Shown here one piece after another: positions 44,715 to 56,399 of a stretch of 64,000 nt of DNA (the first letter of the stretch is position 1; each line of letters opens with the position of its first letter). Under the pieces are notes generated by a model, which saw only the letters and a list, made by a program, of their open reading frames with translations, did not search any database and was not told the origin of the DNA. Source of the DNA: Phymatolithon calcareum (lineage: Eukaryota > Rhodophyta > Florideophyceae > Hapalidiales); the NCBI GenBank assembly GCA_977006965.1, contig OZ345380.1:1922001-1986000 (forward strand), given 5' to 3'. The translations under genes and the position numbers were made by a program.

Positions 44715-45135
44715 GGTTTAACGCTAATCCAGAGGTAGGTTTGGTACCCCGCCAGATGCTGTTACACCCATTAGTTGAAAATCAAGTCAGACCGTTGCTA
44801 TGCTCGCACGGCATTCACAAATTTGCCCCAAGTGTCTGCAGATGCGTTGGTAACTTTTAAATTACCATATGCACTTCTTCTTCCTCTAGCTTGGTTTTAT
44901 CCCCACGAAAGCAAAATGTTAATTTTCGCTGTTCTGTTAATCCTTTGAACTCTATGCCCCTCAGGTAACTAGAGTTGGAGTTTCATAGACCACCGAACTG
45001 TGAAACACCAACTAAGAAACCCTTTCTAGGACAGAAGGAAGCCAAATTTTCTTGAAACTCGAAAAGTTGCCTCAAGGGTCAGCAGATGTGTTATGCTTTT
45101 ATTTAAAAATAAAAACATACCTTTCTTCTTCTTCT
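44715..45135 (+). mobile_element. Two LINE D 3' ends in tandem
   Basis: Copies at about 44715-44885 (CCAGAGGTAGGTTTGGTACC ... TTGCCCCAAGTGTCTGCAGATGC ... CTTCTTCTTCC) and about 44950-45135 (AGTTGCCTCAAGGGTCAGCAG ... TTTCTTCTTCTTCTT). Both are on plus and end in TTC repeats. TSDs were not resolved. Confidence 0.7.
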
Positions 45136-45309
45136 TGTGCAATGCGGAGACCCCACTGCCGAAATGCCCCGTATGGCGAGACTGAGAGAAAACAACGCGT
45201 CAGTCTCTTCACCGCAAACAGGCACACCCGGGATTCGAGCCCAGGGCCTTTCTTTGGGCCTCACATGCCCCCTTTCGCCGGGAGGAAGTTTAACCACTAT
45301 ATCACAGGC

Positions 45310-45680
45310 GGGGAGGTTCGGCGAACAGTCAAGAAAACACAGACTTTGGGCAGTCAAGTGGTTTTTCGGCCACTCCCTCCCCTCCCCGCGAAATCCCTCC
45401 GCGTATGGCGACAACTACGACAAAGTAGCAAAGATGCGACTGGAAACCTTTCAACTCAACCTAACGAAACTACAGATGGATAACAGAACAGAAGAGGAAG
45501 TGAAATAAGCGAGGGACAATTTAATGAAGCTAACAATCGAGATGAAAGAGGAGATGATGGTGTGATGATGGAGGAAACACGTTGTAGTCTTCCCCGGAAG
45601 GGTTACGGAAAATGCGAAGCTGCTCTGGTGTTGGCGTCCGCCGTGGTTGAGGCCTTCTAAAATAAAAACAAACAATTTGC
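45310..45680 (+). mobile_element. LINE E fragment, third copy
   Basis: AGGCGTATGGCGACAACTACGAC-type coding remnant (frame reads WAVKWFFGHSLP and YGDNYDKVAKMRLETFQLNLTKLQM) and the 3' end GGCCTTCTAAAATAAAAAC. It is closely parallel to 32390-32900 read in reverse. Confidence 0.75.
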
Positions 45681-45894
45681 CCCACGTTCGGCGAACTCAG
45701 CTAGGAAGATGTTGTAGAGGCTTGGACTGAGGGAGACCCTTGCAAGATCCCCATGTCCACTAGAAACCAGTTTCATTTAGCATCGCCCATTGCTGCTACC
45801 CAGAATGGTTTCAAGAATGCCTCGGCCATTGCCCAGACCTCCTTGGACAGTACTTGTCTCATTCTGTTCACCAAGTGAACTCTCGGGACTATTT

Positions 45895-45965
45895 TTTAAT
45901 TCAAGTTTATTTATAAAGCCCCACAGACTTCCGAAGATATAGGCAAGTCTTCTTCGGATGCTACC
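45895..45965 (-). repeat. LINE 3' end of the GGGGCTT family, reversed
   Basis: TTTTTTAATTCAAGTTTATTTATAAAGCCCCACAGACTTCC... is the reverse of the 3' end at 607-680. Confidence 0.7.
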
Positions 45966-46159
45966 TACCTTGCGCAGCTCACGAAACGCCCACCAGATTG
46001 GTGGACGGCAAAACTTAGGATTCAAAGTAATCCTATCTCAGTCTGTTGGTCCTTGGGCTCGACCGCTCATTGCCTTGACATCTGCAAATCAATACAGGCC
46101 TTCTTCGTTCTCCATGCGTTCTATGAGTGTCTTGCTAAATAGTCAGAGCTCATTGTAGT

Positions 46160-46720
46160 GCCAGGCTCCAAAAGAACCTGACGCCACATGGGAGAGAAAA
46201 GCCCAAGAGAGGAGAGAGAAGGAAAGAGAGGGAGAGACCAGACAGAAAGAGGAGGAAAGAAAGGCAAGCCAACAAAACCCCCCAATAGCTAGGAGACTCC
46301 AGACAGAGCAAGCATGTAGACGTCGGCGTCGTCTTCCTGCGGAGCCCTTGGCTTGGTTGACGACCTTGAGACAGGCGCGCGAAAAGTAGACAGGGACCTT
46401 GAGCGTGAATGTCACCGAACTGGCTTGTGCGGCGAAACGGTTGCGGTCATCTTCCGGCGGCTACCTTGGCTTGGCCGTCAACCTTGAGACGAACGCACGA
46501 AAAAGGGAAATGGGAAACTTGAGTGCGATTCTCTCCGTGCTGGCTTGCATGACGGAGGTTGCGAATAAGAAGGTTGGGAAGAGCTCCGACACTGCCTGGT
46601 CGAAGGGCCGTGCAGGCGAAGTTGAGCGTGCTAAGAGCCGAGCATTAGAGCCGAAATCCATAACTTCCCACCTTCCTTTACTTAGAGGAAGGAACTAACT
46701 AGCTTATATACTGCAACCTA
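46160..46720. repeat. Degenerate repeat region with a ~118-bp tandem unit
   Basis: CTTGGCTTGG...CTTGAGAC...CGCACGAAAA occurs at 46347 and 46465 (period about 118 bp) and in altered form at about 47785-47850. The stretch ...GAGCCGAAATCCATAACTTCCCACCTTCC (46640-46710) resembles 49515-49585. The start (GTAGTGCCAGGCTCC...GACGCCACA) resembles 47370-47405. This looks like two or three copies of an old, unclassified repeat. Confidence 0.55.
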
Positions 46721-46829
46721 CGCAAAAGACAGCGATGCAGCGCATAGACACACGAGAGACACGTGGCGTATGGCCCAACAGATCACCTACCACGAGCAGC
46801 ATGACTATCGGGATCCAAGTCACGAGAGG

Positions 46830-47260
46830 AAAAAGCGACCGCCTTGGGACAGGGACATAACAGCGGGCGCGACACTCATCTAGCGCCTTTTCTGCTTCAA
46901 GTCTATTTTCTCCTTCAAGGTCGTAGACCAGAGGTGGGATTTTGAAGTCCAATGAATCGTGTTACACCAACAAGGAAAGAAACTCTCCCATAGACAGAAT
47001 CCAGCCAAAACCTCTTGGCCCTAGGAAATTTGCTCCAAGCGTGAGCAGATGTATTGGTAACAATCTACCTTTCTTCTTCTTCTTCCCTCAAGGTCGTACC
47101 CTGCTAGCGTGCTTTCAAGGGTCTCCATATGCTCTCTAGCTCTGGTGCCGAATTCGTACACCATACTTGTTATTGACACCTGTGGGAATCTGCCACAGGC
47201 ACACTGCAACGCGAGTTGACTGTGCTTCAGTATAGGGAAATTGAAGATAGCTGGCAATTC
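46830..47260 (-). mobile_element. LINE ORF2 C-terminal fragment split by a LINE D copy
   Basis: On minus, 47260 to 47099 reads LKHSQLALQCACGRFPQVSITSMVYEFG ... YDLEG, and 46914 to about 46830 continues ENRLEAEKALDECRAR. The family D insertion 46926-47087 separates the two. It is homologous to 33141-33412. Confidence 0.75.
46926..47087 (+). mobile_element. 5'-truncated LINE D copy with 11-bp TSD
   Basis: GACCAGAGGTGGGATTTTG ... TTTCTTCTTCTTCTTCC. TCAAGGTCGTA flanks it (46915-46925, 47088-47098). At 162 bp it is the shortest insertion here with a proven TSD. Confidence 0.88.
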
Positions 47261-47369
47261 TCTTCTCTTTTTGTATGGAAGCTTCCTTTTCCGCTTCCAT
47301 TCTCGGCGGTCTCATTCCATTTCCAGAAATTTGGATCGAAGTGGTACTCTCCGGGCAGTATCGTAGGCA

Positions 47370-48065
47370 ACTGTAGCGCCAGGCTCACTAGAACCCGACG
47401 CCACAGTGGTCAGAGAAGACTGGAGGATAGAAAAAGTGCGGGGAGACAACACAGTGAGAGACTGAAATGAGGAAAGAAAAGAGAGAGAGAATGCGAAACA
47501 ATGCACGAAGAGAGGGAAAAGGGGAGTTGCAGAAAACGGCGTCTTGATAACGGGTGAGATGAATTGTGGAGAAAAGCGAATAAAAGGGCGAGTGCGAAGC
47601 GCTGACGATGTCGGCAACGTTGGATGATGGCGACCTTGGATGGGCAGTCACGGACAGTGTACCAAAACGGAACAACGTGGATGTTCGGCGCGCTGAGAGG
47701 AGTAACTCGACACTGTATTGCTCAGCGAAGCGCTTTCAGAGCGAGAAAAAGACGGACAGAATCGACTTCGTCTTTGAAGGCGGCTACCTTGGAAGGGTCG
47801 TCGATCTTGGAGCGAACGCACGAAAAGAAAAGGATAGATCTGTCCCTGCGTTCCAGCCGTCCTGTCGCAGATGAGAGCATGCCATAACAGAAGATCAGAC
47901 ATCGAACCTCTCGCCTACACGTGAGACAATGACCGTTTGACCTTCCTGAAAACGCATCAAGCAGTTTTACAGGGAGACGAGAAGACGTGCTAGCAATACA
48001 TTTCTACATTCGCACAGCACTCTAACGGCTTCGACATAACTTCTTATGCCGTTCTACTCTTCTTG
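47370..48065. repeat. Degenerate repeat, related to 46160-46720
   Basis: Starts GTAGCGCCAGGCTCACTAGAACCCGACGCCACA and contains a purine-rich stretch (47405-47520) and the GGCGGCTACCTTGG unit (about 47778). No coding region is recognised. Confidence 0.45.
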
Positions 48066-48614
48066 ATGTAGAGTACGGGACTCTGTTTGCCGAACTCCTA
48101 CGTCAATAGATGATGGACATTTCCTGGTTTGCTTGCAGTGCCAAGCCAAGGGAGCGCTCAAAGAACGAATACGTATAACGCTCTTACCGCTTCTTCAACA
48201 CCGGTACTTCTCCCAAGTTCCTGTATCGGAGATGCTCCTCATGCGCGGACTGTACTTGTGCCGACTTCGAGTTCCTGTCTCGTTAGTGTTACTGTCCCTT
48301 CTCGCTCCTCGTCGCCGCAAGATTTACCGGCCAGTAGTATATACATTCTCCGTCGCTTACCGTGAGCTGTGATAGTTTGGCGAGCTATCTGACCTCCCCA
48401 TGTGGGTGTCCGCTTACCTACCCATGGTAGGTCATCTTCAATCTAGTGTGTTGTCTCTTTTTAGTATTTAGGCTCTTAGACCAACCTCAGAAGGTGAGGG
48501 TATCGATCAACGACCAAGTAAACCTCTTCATTCAACCCCACACATCTGAGCTGTCACTGTTGAACCACGCACAACCGGTCATTCCCATGGCGGCCCCTGG
48601 CATGACCGGTTCTT
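48066..48614 (+). repeat. Repeat R, copy 1 (LTR-like 3' part)
   Basis: GTAGAGTACGGGACTCTG ... CATGACCGGTTCT. It is nearly identical to 49872-50426 and clearly homologous to 51327-51935. The third copy shows that this is the downstream half of a longer TG...CA sequence. Confidence 0.85.
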
Positions 48615-48954
48615 TACTTGATTGCTAACAGCCTTCTACTATCACAATTGTAAGGCAACACACAGTGAACCGATAAGATTCGGTTCAATAATAATTGATA
48701 ATTCACGCGGCTACAGCGTTAGCAGTATTACAAGCTGTAGCCTTTAGTAAGCTGTAGCCGTTAGTATACCCTTCACTATAAGGTTGCAGAATCTAGGCCT
48801 ATATAAACTCTGCGAAGCGACAACCCAACGAAGGGTAAGTCGGAATCAAGTTAAGAATATCAACAACCTTCTTCACCCGCCTGTACATCCCGTCTGTCCG
48901 ACGGCATCACGCCGAAGCCGACCGCACTCAAGCCATCCGTCAAAAGTACTGCGC
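48615..48954 (+). promoter_or_regulatory. Promoter-like segment with TATA box
   Basis: AGGCCTATATAAACTCTGCG at about 48794-48813 looks like a strong TATA box. Upstream is a cluster of AAGCTGTAGCC repeats (about 48731-48770). No gene follows in plus; after 130 bp a LINE D copy has been inserted (TSD at 48941-48954). It may be the U3/R part of another LTR. Confidence 0.35.
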
Positions 48955-49273
48955 AGACCCGGGAAGTCGCTAATCTCGCCCATGGCGCCATCGGCGTAGA
49001 AACGACTCGGGACGTCGCAAACTCCCATGTGCGTACCGTCGCTCGTCAAGAGACGGTATACTCTGCGTGGCAATAGAAGCGATATGATTTTCCCCCTCGA
49101 GATCTCTTCTGTGAGACCAGAGGTAGGTTTTGGAGTTTTGCTGACTATGTCACTTTTAGCGAAATGGAGCTTTTGGGTTCCGATTGAGTCCTAGTGTCTC
49201 GCCAGAAGTGTTGCCCCAAGCGTCAGCAGATGCATTGGTAACACTATAATAAAAATTTCCTCTTCTTCTTCTT
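48955..49273 (+). mobile_element. 5'-truncated LINE D copy with 14-bp TSD
   Basis: Ends CACTATAATAAAAATTTCCTCTTCTTCTTCTT. CAAAAGTACTGCGC flanks it on both sides (48941-48954, 49274-49287). With 6723-6915 it defines a second subfamily, recognised by GCGAAATGGAGC.T.TGGG before the shared 3' block. Confidence 0.92.
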
Positions 49274-49871
49274 CAAAAGTACTGCGCTCACTAGCGCATT
49301 TGACGGGCGAAGGAGCAGATTAGTGCTCGACCTTTATTCCAGGGCTGGCGTCATCGGAGACGCTGACCCTACCGTATCATCTCTTCATCCTGGAGATTTA
49401 GCGACACGTACCGGCTTGCACGGCGAAGAGGCTATCAGGAAAGGTGGGAAATATCCAACTTCGCGTGTCCGAAGGAACTCACAAGCGTGATGCTTTTAGG
49501 GTTCAAGCAATCGAGCCGAAATGCAGAAACCTCCACCTCCCTTTGCTAACGGGAAGGGAAAACCTATTTTATAAACTACTAGCAAAGTGAAAAACAAAAA
49601 TTTTGCATGCTCATGCGACACGTTTCTCATGAAGCCCAGCGGATCACCGAAAGAACGCAACTAGAGTCGCATGCCTCTGATTCGACGTTTCATGTGGATC
49701 GCGATCAAAGGTTCGTGGCGTACAGTCACGAAAAACACAAGCTCTTACTGCAGATACCACTAGGCCATAAGATATGTGCCCCTGGACCAGAGAAATGTGT
49801 AGACCTTTGATCTACCCTATATCAAGGATGTGTATCCCTAAAAGTGTTTGAACGAAGGAATCAGGTGTGTG
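49274..49871. other. Unassigned interval between repeat copies
   Basis: It begins with the right LINE D TSD. About 49515-49800 is distantly similar to 46640-46900 (GAGCCGAAAT..C, GACACGT, CAG.GGATCACC). No gene is recognised. Confidence 0.35.
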
Positions 49872-50426
49872 TAGAGTACGGGATTCTGTTTGCCGAACTC
49901 CTCCGTCACTGGTCTGTAGATGATGGACATTTCCTGGTTTGCTTGCAGTGCCAAGCCAAGGGAGCGCTCACAGAACGAATACGTATAACGCTCTTACCGC
50001 TTCTTCAACACCGGTACTTCTCCCAAGTTCCTGTATCGGAAGTGCTCCTTATGCGCGGGCTGTACTTGTGCCGACTTTGAGTTCCTGTCTCGTTAGTGTT
50101 ATTGTCCCTTCTCGTTCCTCGTCGCCGCAAGATTTACCGGCCAGTAGTATATACATTCTCCGTCGCTTACCGTGGGCCGTGATAGTTTGACAAGCTATCT
50201 GACCTCCCCATGTGGGTGTCCGCTTACCTACCCATGGTAGGTCATCTTCAATCTAGTGTGTTGTCTCTGCTTAGTATTTAGGCTCTTGGACTAACCTCAG
50301 AAGGTGAGGGTATCGATCAACGACCAAGTAAACCTCTTCATTCAACCCCACACATCTGAGCTGTTACTGTTGAACCACGCACAACCGGCCATTCCCATGG
50401 CGGCCCCTGGCATGACCGGTTCTATA
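49872..50426 (+). repeat. Repeat R, copy 2
   Basis: GTAGAGTACGGGATTCTG ... GACCGGTTCTATA. It differs from copy 1 by few substitutions and a short indel near its start (TCACTGGTCTG). Its separation from copy 1 is about 1.8 kb, same orientation. Confidence 0.87.
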
Positions 50427-50654
50427 GTGTGCAGAAAGAGAGGAGGAAAGAGTGAAGCGATGTGTATCCGTACATTCCCCCGCACATCTGGTGACTGAAG
50501 ACTTTATTTTGGGTGAATCTTGAACGTAAAGACTTTGAATTTTGCGAGCACCGTGTTTTTCGTTGTAAATTTTTCTTGAGGTTCGTTGCTTACCTTGAAC
50601 CTTTTCTTGTATGCTGATACCAGTGGTATGAGTGTACTGTGCGCAGCTTCATAT
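50427..50654. other. Short unassigned spacer
   Basis: A/T-rich; nothing recognised apart from the start of LINE C remnant sequence at its right edge. Confidence 0.3.
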
Positions 50655-52847
50655 CTATAGATGTCGCAAAAATTTTCTTGCTTGACTCAGCACGGAAATC
50701 GGCATTTCAGACTTCACCTCGTCTACCCTTGGTGCCTTTCCGTTTGGTGCTTTTCGAATGGACGCTTCAATCTTTGCCCTCATTTCTTCGGGCCAGGAGA
50801 ATTTTCTTAGTCCAAGTTGCCACTTTTCGGCTCTATGGCATTTCGCCGAGATGTGTGTGACAATCACATACACGCAGTATGTATGATATCAAAGTTTCTG
50901 TGTTGTAGAAAACTGTAATTGTAATTTACTGTAATTTATGTCTAGACTTTCTAGAATACTTTTCATGAAATATATGTACAAACATCTAGAAACACATTCT
51001 AACTTTCTAGATGTATCTGAAACACAAATAGAACTGACTACAAACATCTAAAAACTAATTGGAACTTTCTAGATGGTTCTAGAACACGAATGGAACTTTA
51101 TGGAAGCATCTATAGAAGTGGAATGTTCAAGTTTCGTGCACATAAGTTATGATTGATAAAATAGAAAATGTCTATATAAGCCCCGCCTGGAATCCGACTA
51201 GCGGACCGGAGGGAGGGAGACTAACAACGATTGATAATCAGTAAATAGACAAAGAGTTATATCGTAATACACAAGTTCCACCAGCTCAATCAACCCCTGA
51301 ATTAGTCCTTCGTTTCAATGTTGGTGTAGATTGCGAGATTCTGTTTGCCGTACTCCTCCGTCACTGGTCTGCAGTTGATGGACATTTGCTGCCCTGCTTG
51401 TCTTGTAAAGCAGCAGAAGCGCTCACTGGACGAATACGTATAACGTCCTGATCGCCTCTTCAATGCCGGTGCTTCTCTCAAGTGTCTATAGTGGTGGTGC
51501 TCCTCATGCGCGGACTGTACTTGTGCCGGATTCGAGGTCCCGTCTCGTTAGTGTTACTGTCTTCTCTCGTTCCTCGTCGCCGCAAGATTGACTGGCCAGT
51601 AGTCTATAAATTCTCCTTCGCTTACCGTGGGCCGTGTTAGTTTGGTAAGCTATCTGACCTCCCCATATGAGTGTCTGCTTATCTACCTATGGTAAGTCAT
51701 CTTCAATCTAGTTTGTTGTCTCTGACTAGTACTTAGGCTCTTCGAGAGACCTCAGAAGGTGTAGGGATCGATCATTGACGAACAAGTATCATCCATCGAC
51801 TGTCTACCATCAAGAATCAACGATGGACTATCGATGTAGATCAAAGACCAAGTATATCTCTTCATTCAACCCCACACATCTGAGCTGTCCTTGTTGGAAC
51901 ACGCATATCCGTCCCCTGGTATGACCGGTTCTACAGTGGGCTGAGAATTTAGCGCAATTCATGGGGCTTCCTGTCATCTTGCTTCTTAGCGTTCTTCTGC
52001 AAATTTTCTGTTTCATCCTAGCAAGTTACTTCAAAGCCTCTGTTCCGTCCCTCTCATCGCGTTCAAAAAATGTATTCTTGATACTGCTCTTTCTTCCGCC
52101 TTTCACCATGGTTCTGACTTGGTAGTTACACTCGCGGTAACGACCCCTCTCCGGTGAGTGTGATGATCTTGCTTTCCAGTAGAGTTCTTTCACTTCAGAG
52201 CCATTTTGTCTAGCTCTGTATCCCAAAACTAAATCGTTTTCTGGCTCTCCACGGGTCAAACCAGGTTTTAATATGTCTCTTAAACTCTTGATCCAGGTCT
52301 CTTGCATTGCTGCTCTTTTTGAGCTGGTCTATGATGCCTGGTATGTCTACGTTGTACTTGCGAAGTGCGCCTTCCTTCTTTGATTCCCTACTTGACTTTT
52401 CTCAAGGCCCACGATCTCCTTGTACAAATTCGATACCGATTCGGGGGAGGCACTTCCCATGAGGTCCTCGATGAGACGACGCATCCGTTCCTTGACTTCA
52501 GCTTTCCTTTGTACGTCACCCTGGTCTCTTACATGTATTGGTCACTTCAACTGGCTCTGGTCAAGATCTTGTCGGCTTCTAAGGCGCGTACCTACTGGCC
52601 TGTGCTGTGTAGCGCCTGTCCATATGTCTTCAAGAGATTTTGGCAACGATAGTGTTTTCCCTTCTGTGACGAAGAAGTCGATAATGCTCCTGTACTTCTT
52701 CGTCTGCAATATCGATCCTTTACTTGTTCTTATGGCCCATCCTTGCTTTATGCCCATTGGACGTGTTGGTTGCCTTTCTGTTTCGCATAATGACTGCTTC
52801 AAGTTGAGTGCCTTTATTCGGAGTACCACGAAAACGTAGTACAGCAT
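50655..52847 (-). mobile_element. LINE C copy 2 (minus), split by a 1078-bp insertion
   Basis: From 52847 downward the minus strand reads the end of an APE endonuclease domain (GWAIRTSKGSILQTKKYRSIIDFFVTEGKTLSL, ATQHRPV), a linker, and GSPMNCAKFSAH at about 51937-51990. It then resumes at 50857-50655 with ISAKCHRAEKWQLGLRKFSWPEEMRAKIEASIRKAPNGKAP. This matches 55700-56650 of LINE C copy 1 in order. Frameshifts are frequent. Confidence 0.82.
50858..51935 (+). mobile_element. 1078-bp TG...CA insertion ending in repeat R (probable solo LTR)
   Basis: Begins TGACAATCACATACACG and ends GACCGGTTCTACA. The interrupted LINE C frame resumes on each side, with flanks GTGTG and GTGGG (4 of 5 match). A TATATAA box lies at 51173-51179, then a leader, then repeat R (51327-51935). 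Size, termini and the promoter layout fit a solo LTR of an otherwise unseen element. Copies 1 and 2 of repeat R would be the downstream ends of related LTRs. Confidence 0.65.
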
Positions 52848-52859
52848 TTTTGGATACTT

Positions 52860-53260
52860 GTAAAGAAGAAGAAAGATTGATTTTTATTTTAAAGATACCA
52901 ACGCATCTGCTGACGCTTGGGGTAACTTTCCTTGTGCAAAGAGGTTTTCGCTGGATTCATTCGAAAGAATAGTTTCTTTTTTCGTCGCTGTAACACGATT
53001 CAGTGTGGTATAAAAACCCACCTCTGATCTCCTTCCCGACCACGAGCGGGAAAATTACGCCCCTGTGCCGTGGCACGCGGTGATTTCAGGTTTCGAGCAG
53101 TCCTTACTTGTCCACAGCCTGAAAATAGTTAAGATCTCGCCGAGTGCTCGCTTAGTCCAGACACTGTCCTCTTTAGAGGCTCGTAAAGCGAAAATGAAAT
53201 TTGCGCAGGCCCTGATTTCCTGCATCTATGTCTAAAACATGTTCCCTTTCATTTGGTATA
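52860..53260 (-). mobile_element. LINE D copy including the ORF end (minus)
   Basis: Starts on plus with AAAGAAGAAGAAAGATTG and the shared ACCAACGCATCTGCTGACGCTTGGGG block. Reversed, its upstream part carries WTKRALGEILTIF and TAAGGACTG, matching the ORF end at 33770-33850. It gives a second independent view of the family D stop codon and 3' UTR. Confidence 0.8.
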
Positions 53261-53420
53261 AAAATCGAATTAATCTCGTGCTCACTCTTTGGCCACTGGT
53301 GTGTTAAATTAATACTGCAGCTTGTAGTGCTATCTCCATTGGGAGCTGAAGACCAAGCACCAAAAGCTGCATTTACCGGAGGATAGAAGACTGACCTGGA
53401 CCCATCCCGTCAGTACTGCT
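53261..53420. other. Left edge of LINE C, not resolved
   Basis: No TSD or promoter was identified for the start of LINE C. Confidence 0.3.
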
Positions 53421-56129
53421 ATGACACGGCAGACAGCGCTTGCAGAACCGAACGTGTGCATTTCAAAGCAAGCCGAGAGACGCATCGACGAAGAAGACAG
53501 TCCAACTACCGCAGGCAACAACAAGTGCAACACGCCAGGCGAAAGAACCTGCCCAACAGCCGATGTCCTAAAGGAGATTAAAGCACAGGTGGCGGAATTG
53601 GAATCGAGATTGGCAACCTCGGAAACCAGGTTAGCAGATACCGAGGGAAAGGTCAAAACCCTTGAAGCAACAGTGAGTACTCTATCGGAGGAGAACAGAA
53701 GGCTCCGACGCGGTGGTCCAGGAACACTAGAGGAATCATCTGTACAACCAGATTCCAGAGGAGAGCCGACGAGCTCCGAGGAAGACTCCAAAGACTTCGT
53801 CAAGAACACAGAAATTCCCCCAGTTAAGTCTTACAAGGAGAACATAGCGGGAACTACAAGCGACTCGATGACCTCTAACGTAAGAGGAGAAAAATTGAAG
53901 AAGACGAGAAACGAAAATCGTACAAGCAGCCGTCTAACGCAACCGATTGAAGAGCCTGATAGAGAACGCTTGGAAACATTCTTAAACAAAATGGGAAATA
54001 GCATGCCAAAAAAGGGGCCGAAACCTGGACTGGTCTCACTGTACTTCAGAAGAATTCCAAAAGCCCTACGCGAGCAAATTGAGGAAGCTGTGAAAGAGAT
54101 GCTAAACACGAAAACGGTTTACCACATATCGTTCATTTGTGGGGTTGTGAATCGCACAGGAAGGCACACTTGGTTTGGTCTGGTTTTTCCCTGGCGGAAA
54201 GCCGAGGGCGGCGCGAAGCGCCGACCTTTATAGAAAAAACAATGGATCAAAAGATGACTTGGCAGTGTGAGAATTGGATCAATGGAAGAATCTGGAAGCC
54301 GCTTCGCGGCTTCCTAGCCCGCCGCAGGCGCCGCCGAGGTACTTACAATGTAAGCACCTGTAAGCTGTAAGCAGCGGTTCTAGGGTTTGCCCTTGGTGAT
54401 CCTTCATGGTGTAAGTACGCATCGAAACCTATGGTACTGTAATGACTGTAATGCTATCTGTAATGGCTAGCTGTAAATGCAAGCTGTAATGATAATTTGA
54501 AGGGAGCTATTTGTATAGGAGTATGATAGTGGCGTTGGACGCCACATCATTTGTTCGTCGATAATGGAAGTACTCATAGAAACGAGAGAATGGGACGCCA
54601 TTGTTAAACTAATGCGTTTAGCGGGCATGGTCTGCATGTATAGATACAATGTGTTTGAAAACTCTAAGAAAAGAAGCCCACATGGTGAGTCGGAGCGCTC
54701 ACTACAGAAGCATGCGACGAGGACAAGGGCACGTGCTAGATACTGCGCGTCCACGGCGTCAAATGAGGGCGCAAAAGAGTGGTACAAAGGCCTTGAGAGA
54801 GCAGCCGACCGGAGACTCAGATCCATGGAAATTGATGAGATACATAAGCTCGAACAATTCCCACGACGACACCTCATAAACCCTAATTTCCGACAAATAA
54901 TGAGGAAGGAGGGCGATCCAACAGGTCAAGAAGATGAAGAAACCAAAGGACAACAGTCTATCGATGACGATCAGGGAACTAAGCAAGATGCACCAGCTAA
55001 TACAATAATCGAGGCAGGTATGGAAGACGGGACTTCTCAGCATATCGACCCAAATACATCAGTCTACGAATCGAGAGGCCAGCCCTCAATCTCACCGCAG
55101 ACCCATAGAAGCAAGGAACCAATAATACTCCCATCGCAGATTCGGAGCAAAGCGCAACCAAAAATAATATTTAACAGATATTGGAGAATGGCAACGATGA
55201 ACGTCGGGGGATCACCAGAAACCCCGGAGTACCTACATAAGATGGTACAAAATCACAAAGTCGACATCATCGGTCTTACGGAGACGCATCTGAGATCCGA
55301 CACCCGCATTCGGACCGATATGTTCTCAATAAACGCCCCAAGGCCCGAACTGACAACGTCGGATGGGCCTAGCAACCAAGATCCCGGGTCAAGAAGGCGA
55401 GGTACTGCGATAAACTTTGGCGGAGTATCACTGATGTTCCGCAGTGGATGTGGAGTGAAAGTAATCTTCAAATATGCAAAGGTACACTTCCAAATCATTA
55501 TCGCCCAACTAGGTAGCCTAAAAGTTGGGGTAGTATACATCTCACCAAGGTCCACTCGTCAGGAAACCGACAAATGCCTCCAACTAATCAACAGGCATGC
55601 AAGAGATCAAGCCATCATCTGTGGTGACTGGAACGCAAGACACAAGCTGTGGGACAGACAGTCAAACAGAAGGGGCAACCAACTCGTCCAGTTGGGAGAA
55701 ATAAAGGGATGGGAGATAAGAGCAAGCAAAGGACCGACATTCCAGACGAAGAAGTACGGGAGCAATATCGACTTCTTTGTCACAAAAGGAATAACAATAT
55801 CCTCGCCGAACTTTCCAGAGGACATATGGACAGGGGCTACACAGCACAGGCCTGTATGCACGCGCCTTAGAAGCCAGCAAGGTCGTGACCCGAACCAGTA
55901 TAAGCGACCAATCAGTGTAAAAGACCGAGATGACACACAAAGGAAAATGAAATCAAGGAACGAATGCGTAGTCTCATTGAGGACCTCAAGGGAAGTACCT
56001 CCCCCGAATCGGTATCCCATATCTACAGGGAGATTGTGGACCCCGGAGGAAAGTCAAGAAAAGAATCCAAGAAAGAAGTCGCGCTTCGTAAGTACCAAGA
56101 AGGCATTCCCGGAGTCATCGAAGACCTGA
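53421..56129 (+). pseudogene. LINE C N-terminal coiled coil plus APE endonuclease (interrupted)
   Basis: Residues ~45-95 have clear heptads (VLKEIKAQVAELESRLATSETRLADTEGKVKTLEATVSTLSEENRRL without the insertion affecting them), suited to an ORF1-like chaperone. The insertion 54140-54546 plus its TSD is 414 nt, so removing it restores the same frame into EVLIETREWDAIVKLMRLAGM. The endonuclease follows at about 55190: RMATMNVGG, IIGLTETHL, GVVYISP, ICGDWNARH, NIDFFVT and TQHRPV, the expected catalytic set (N, E, D/N, D, H). The coiled coil and endonuclease thus appear to share one frame. Confidence 0.8.
54140..54546. mobile_element. 407-bp TG...CA insertion in LINE C, second copy
   Basis: TGGGGTTGTGAATCGCACAGG ... 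GTTGGACGCCACA, flanked by TCATTTG (54133-54139, 54547-54553). It is closely related to 26935-27366; the main differences are small indels in the TGTAAGC repeats. It ends with a perfect hairpin GTGGCGT-TGG-ACGCCAC. Confidence 0.88.
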
Positions 56130-56399
56130 AAAAGTGCCACAATGCAAGAGATCTACACCAGGGGTACAAGAGACTTGTTAAAACTGGTGTGATCCGTGGA
56201 GAAGTAGAAAACGCACACCGGGACGCTATAAGTCATTTTGGAACATACAACTCGACAAAATGGCACTGAAGCGGAAGAAACTTTACCGGAAAGCCAGATC
56301 ATCCCACTTACAGGAAGACTGGGGTCGTTACCACTAGTTTAAGTACCAAATCAGAACCTTTGTGAACAAGAGGAAGAAAGAGCAGTATCAAGAATACAT

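Noticed and set aside
48129-48372. Open frames inside repeat R, repeated at 49939
   Set aside because: Conserved only because the DNA repeat is conserved; two overlapping frames are equally open and neither has a known domain.
53421-54233. Coiled-coil protein as an independent host gene
   Set aside because: Its frame continues across the TG...CA insertion into the LINE endonuclease, so it is part of LINE C.
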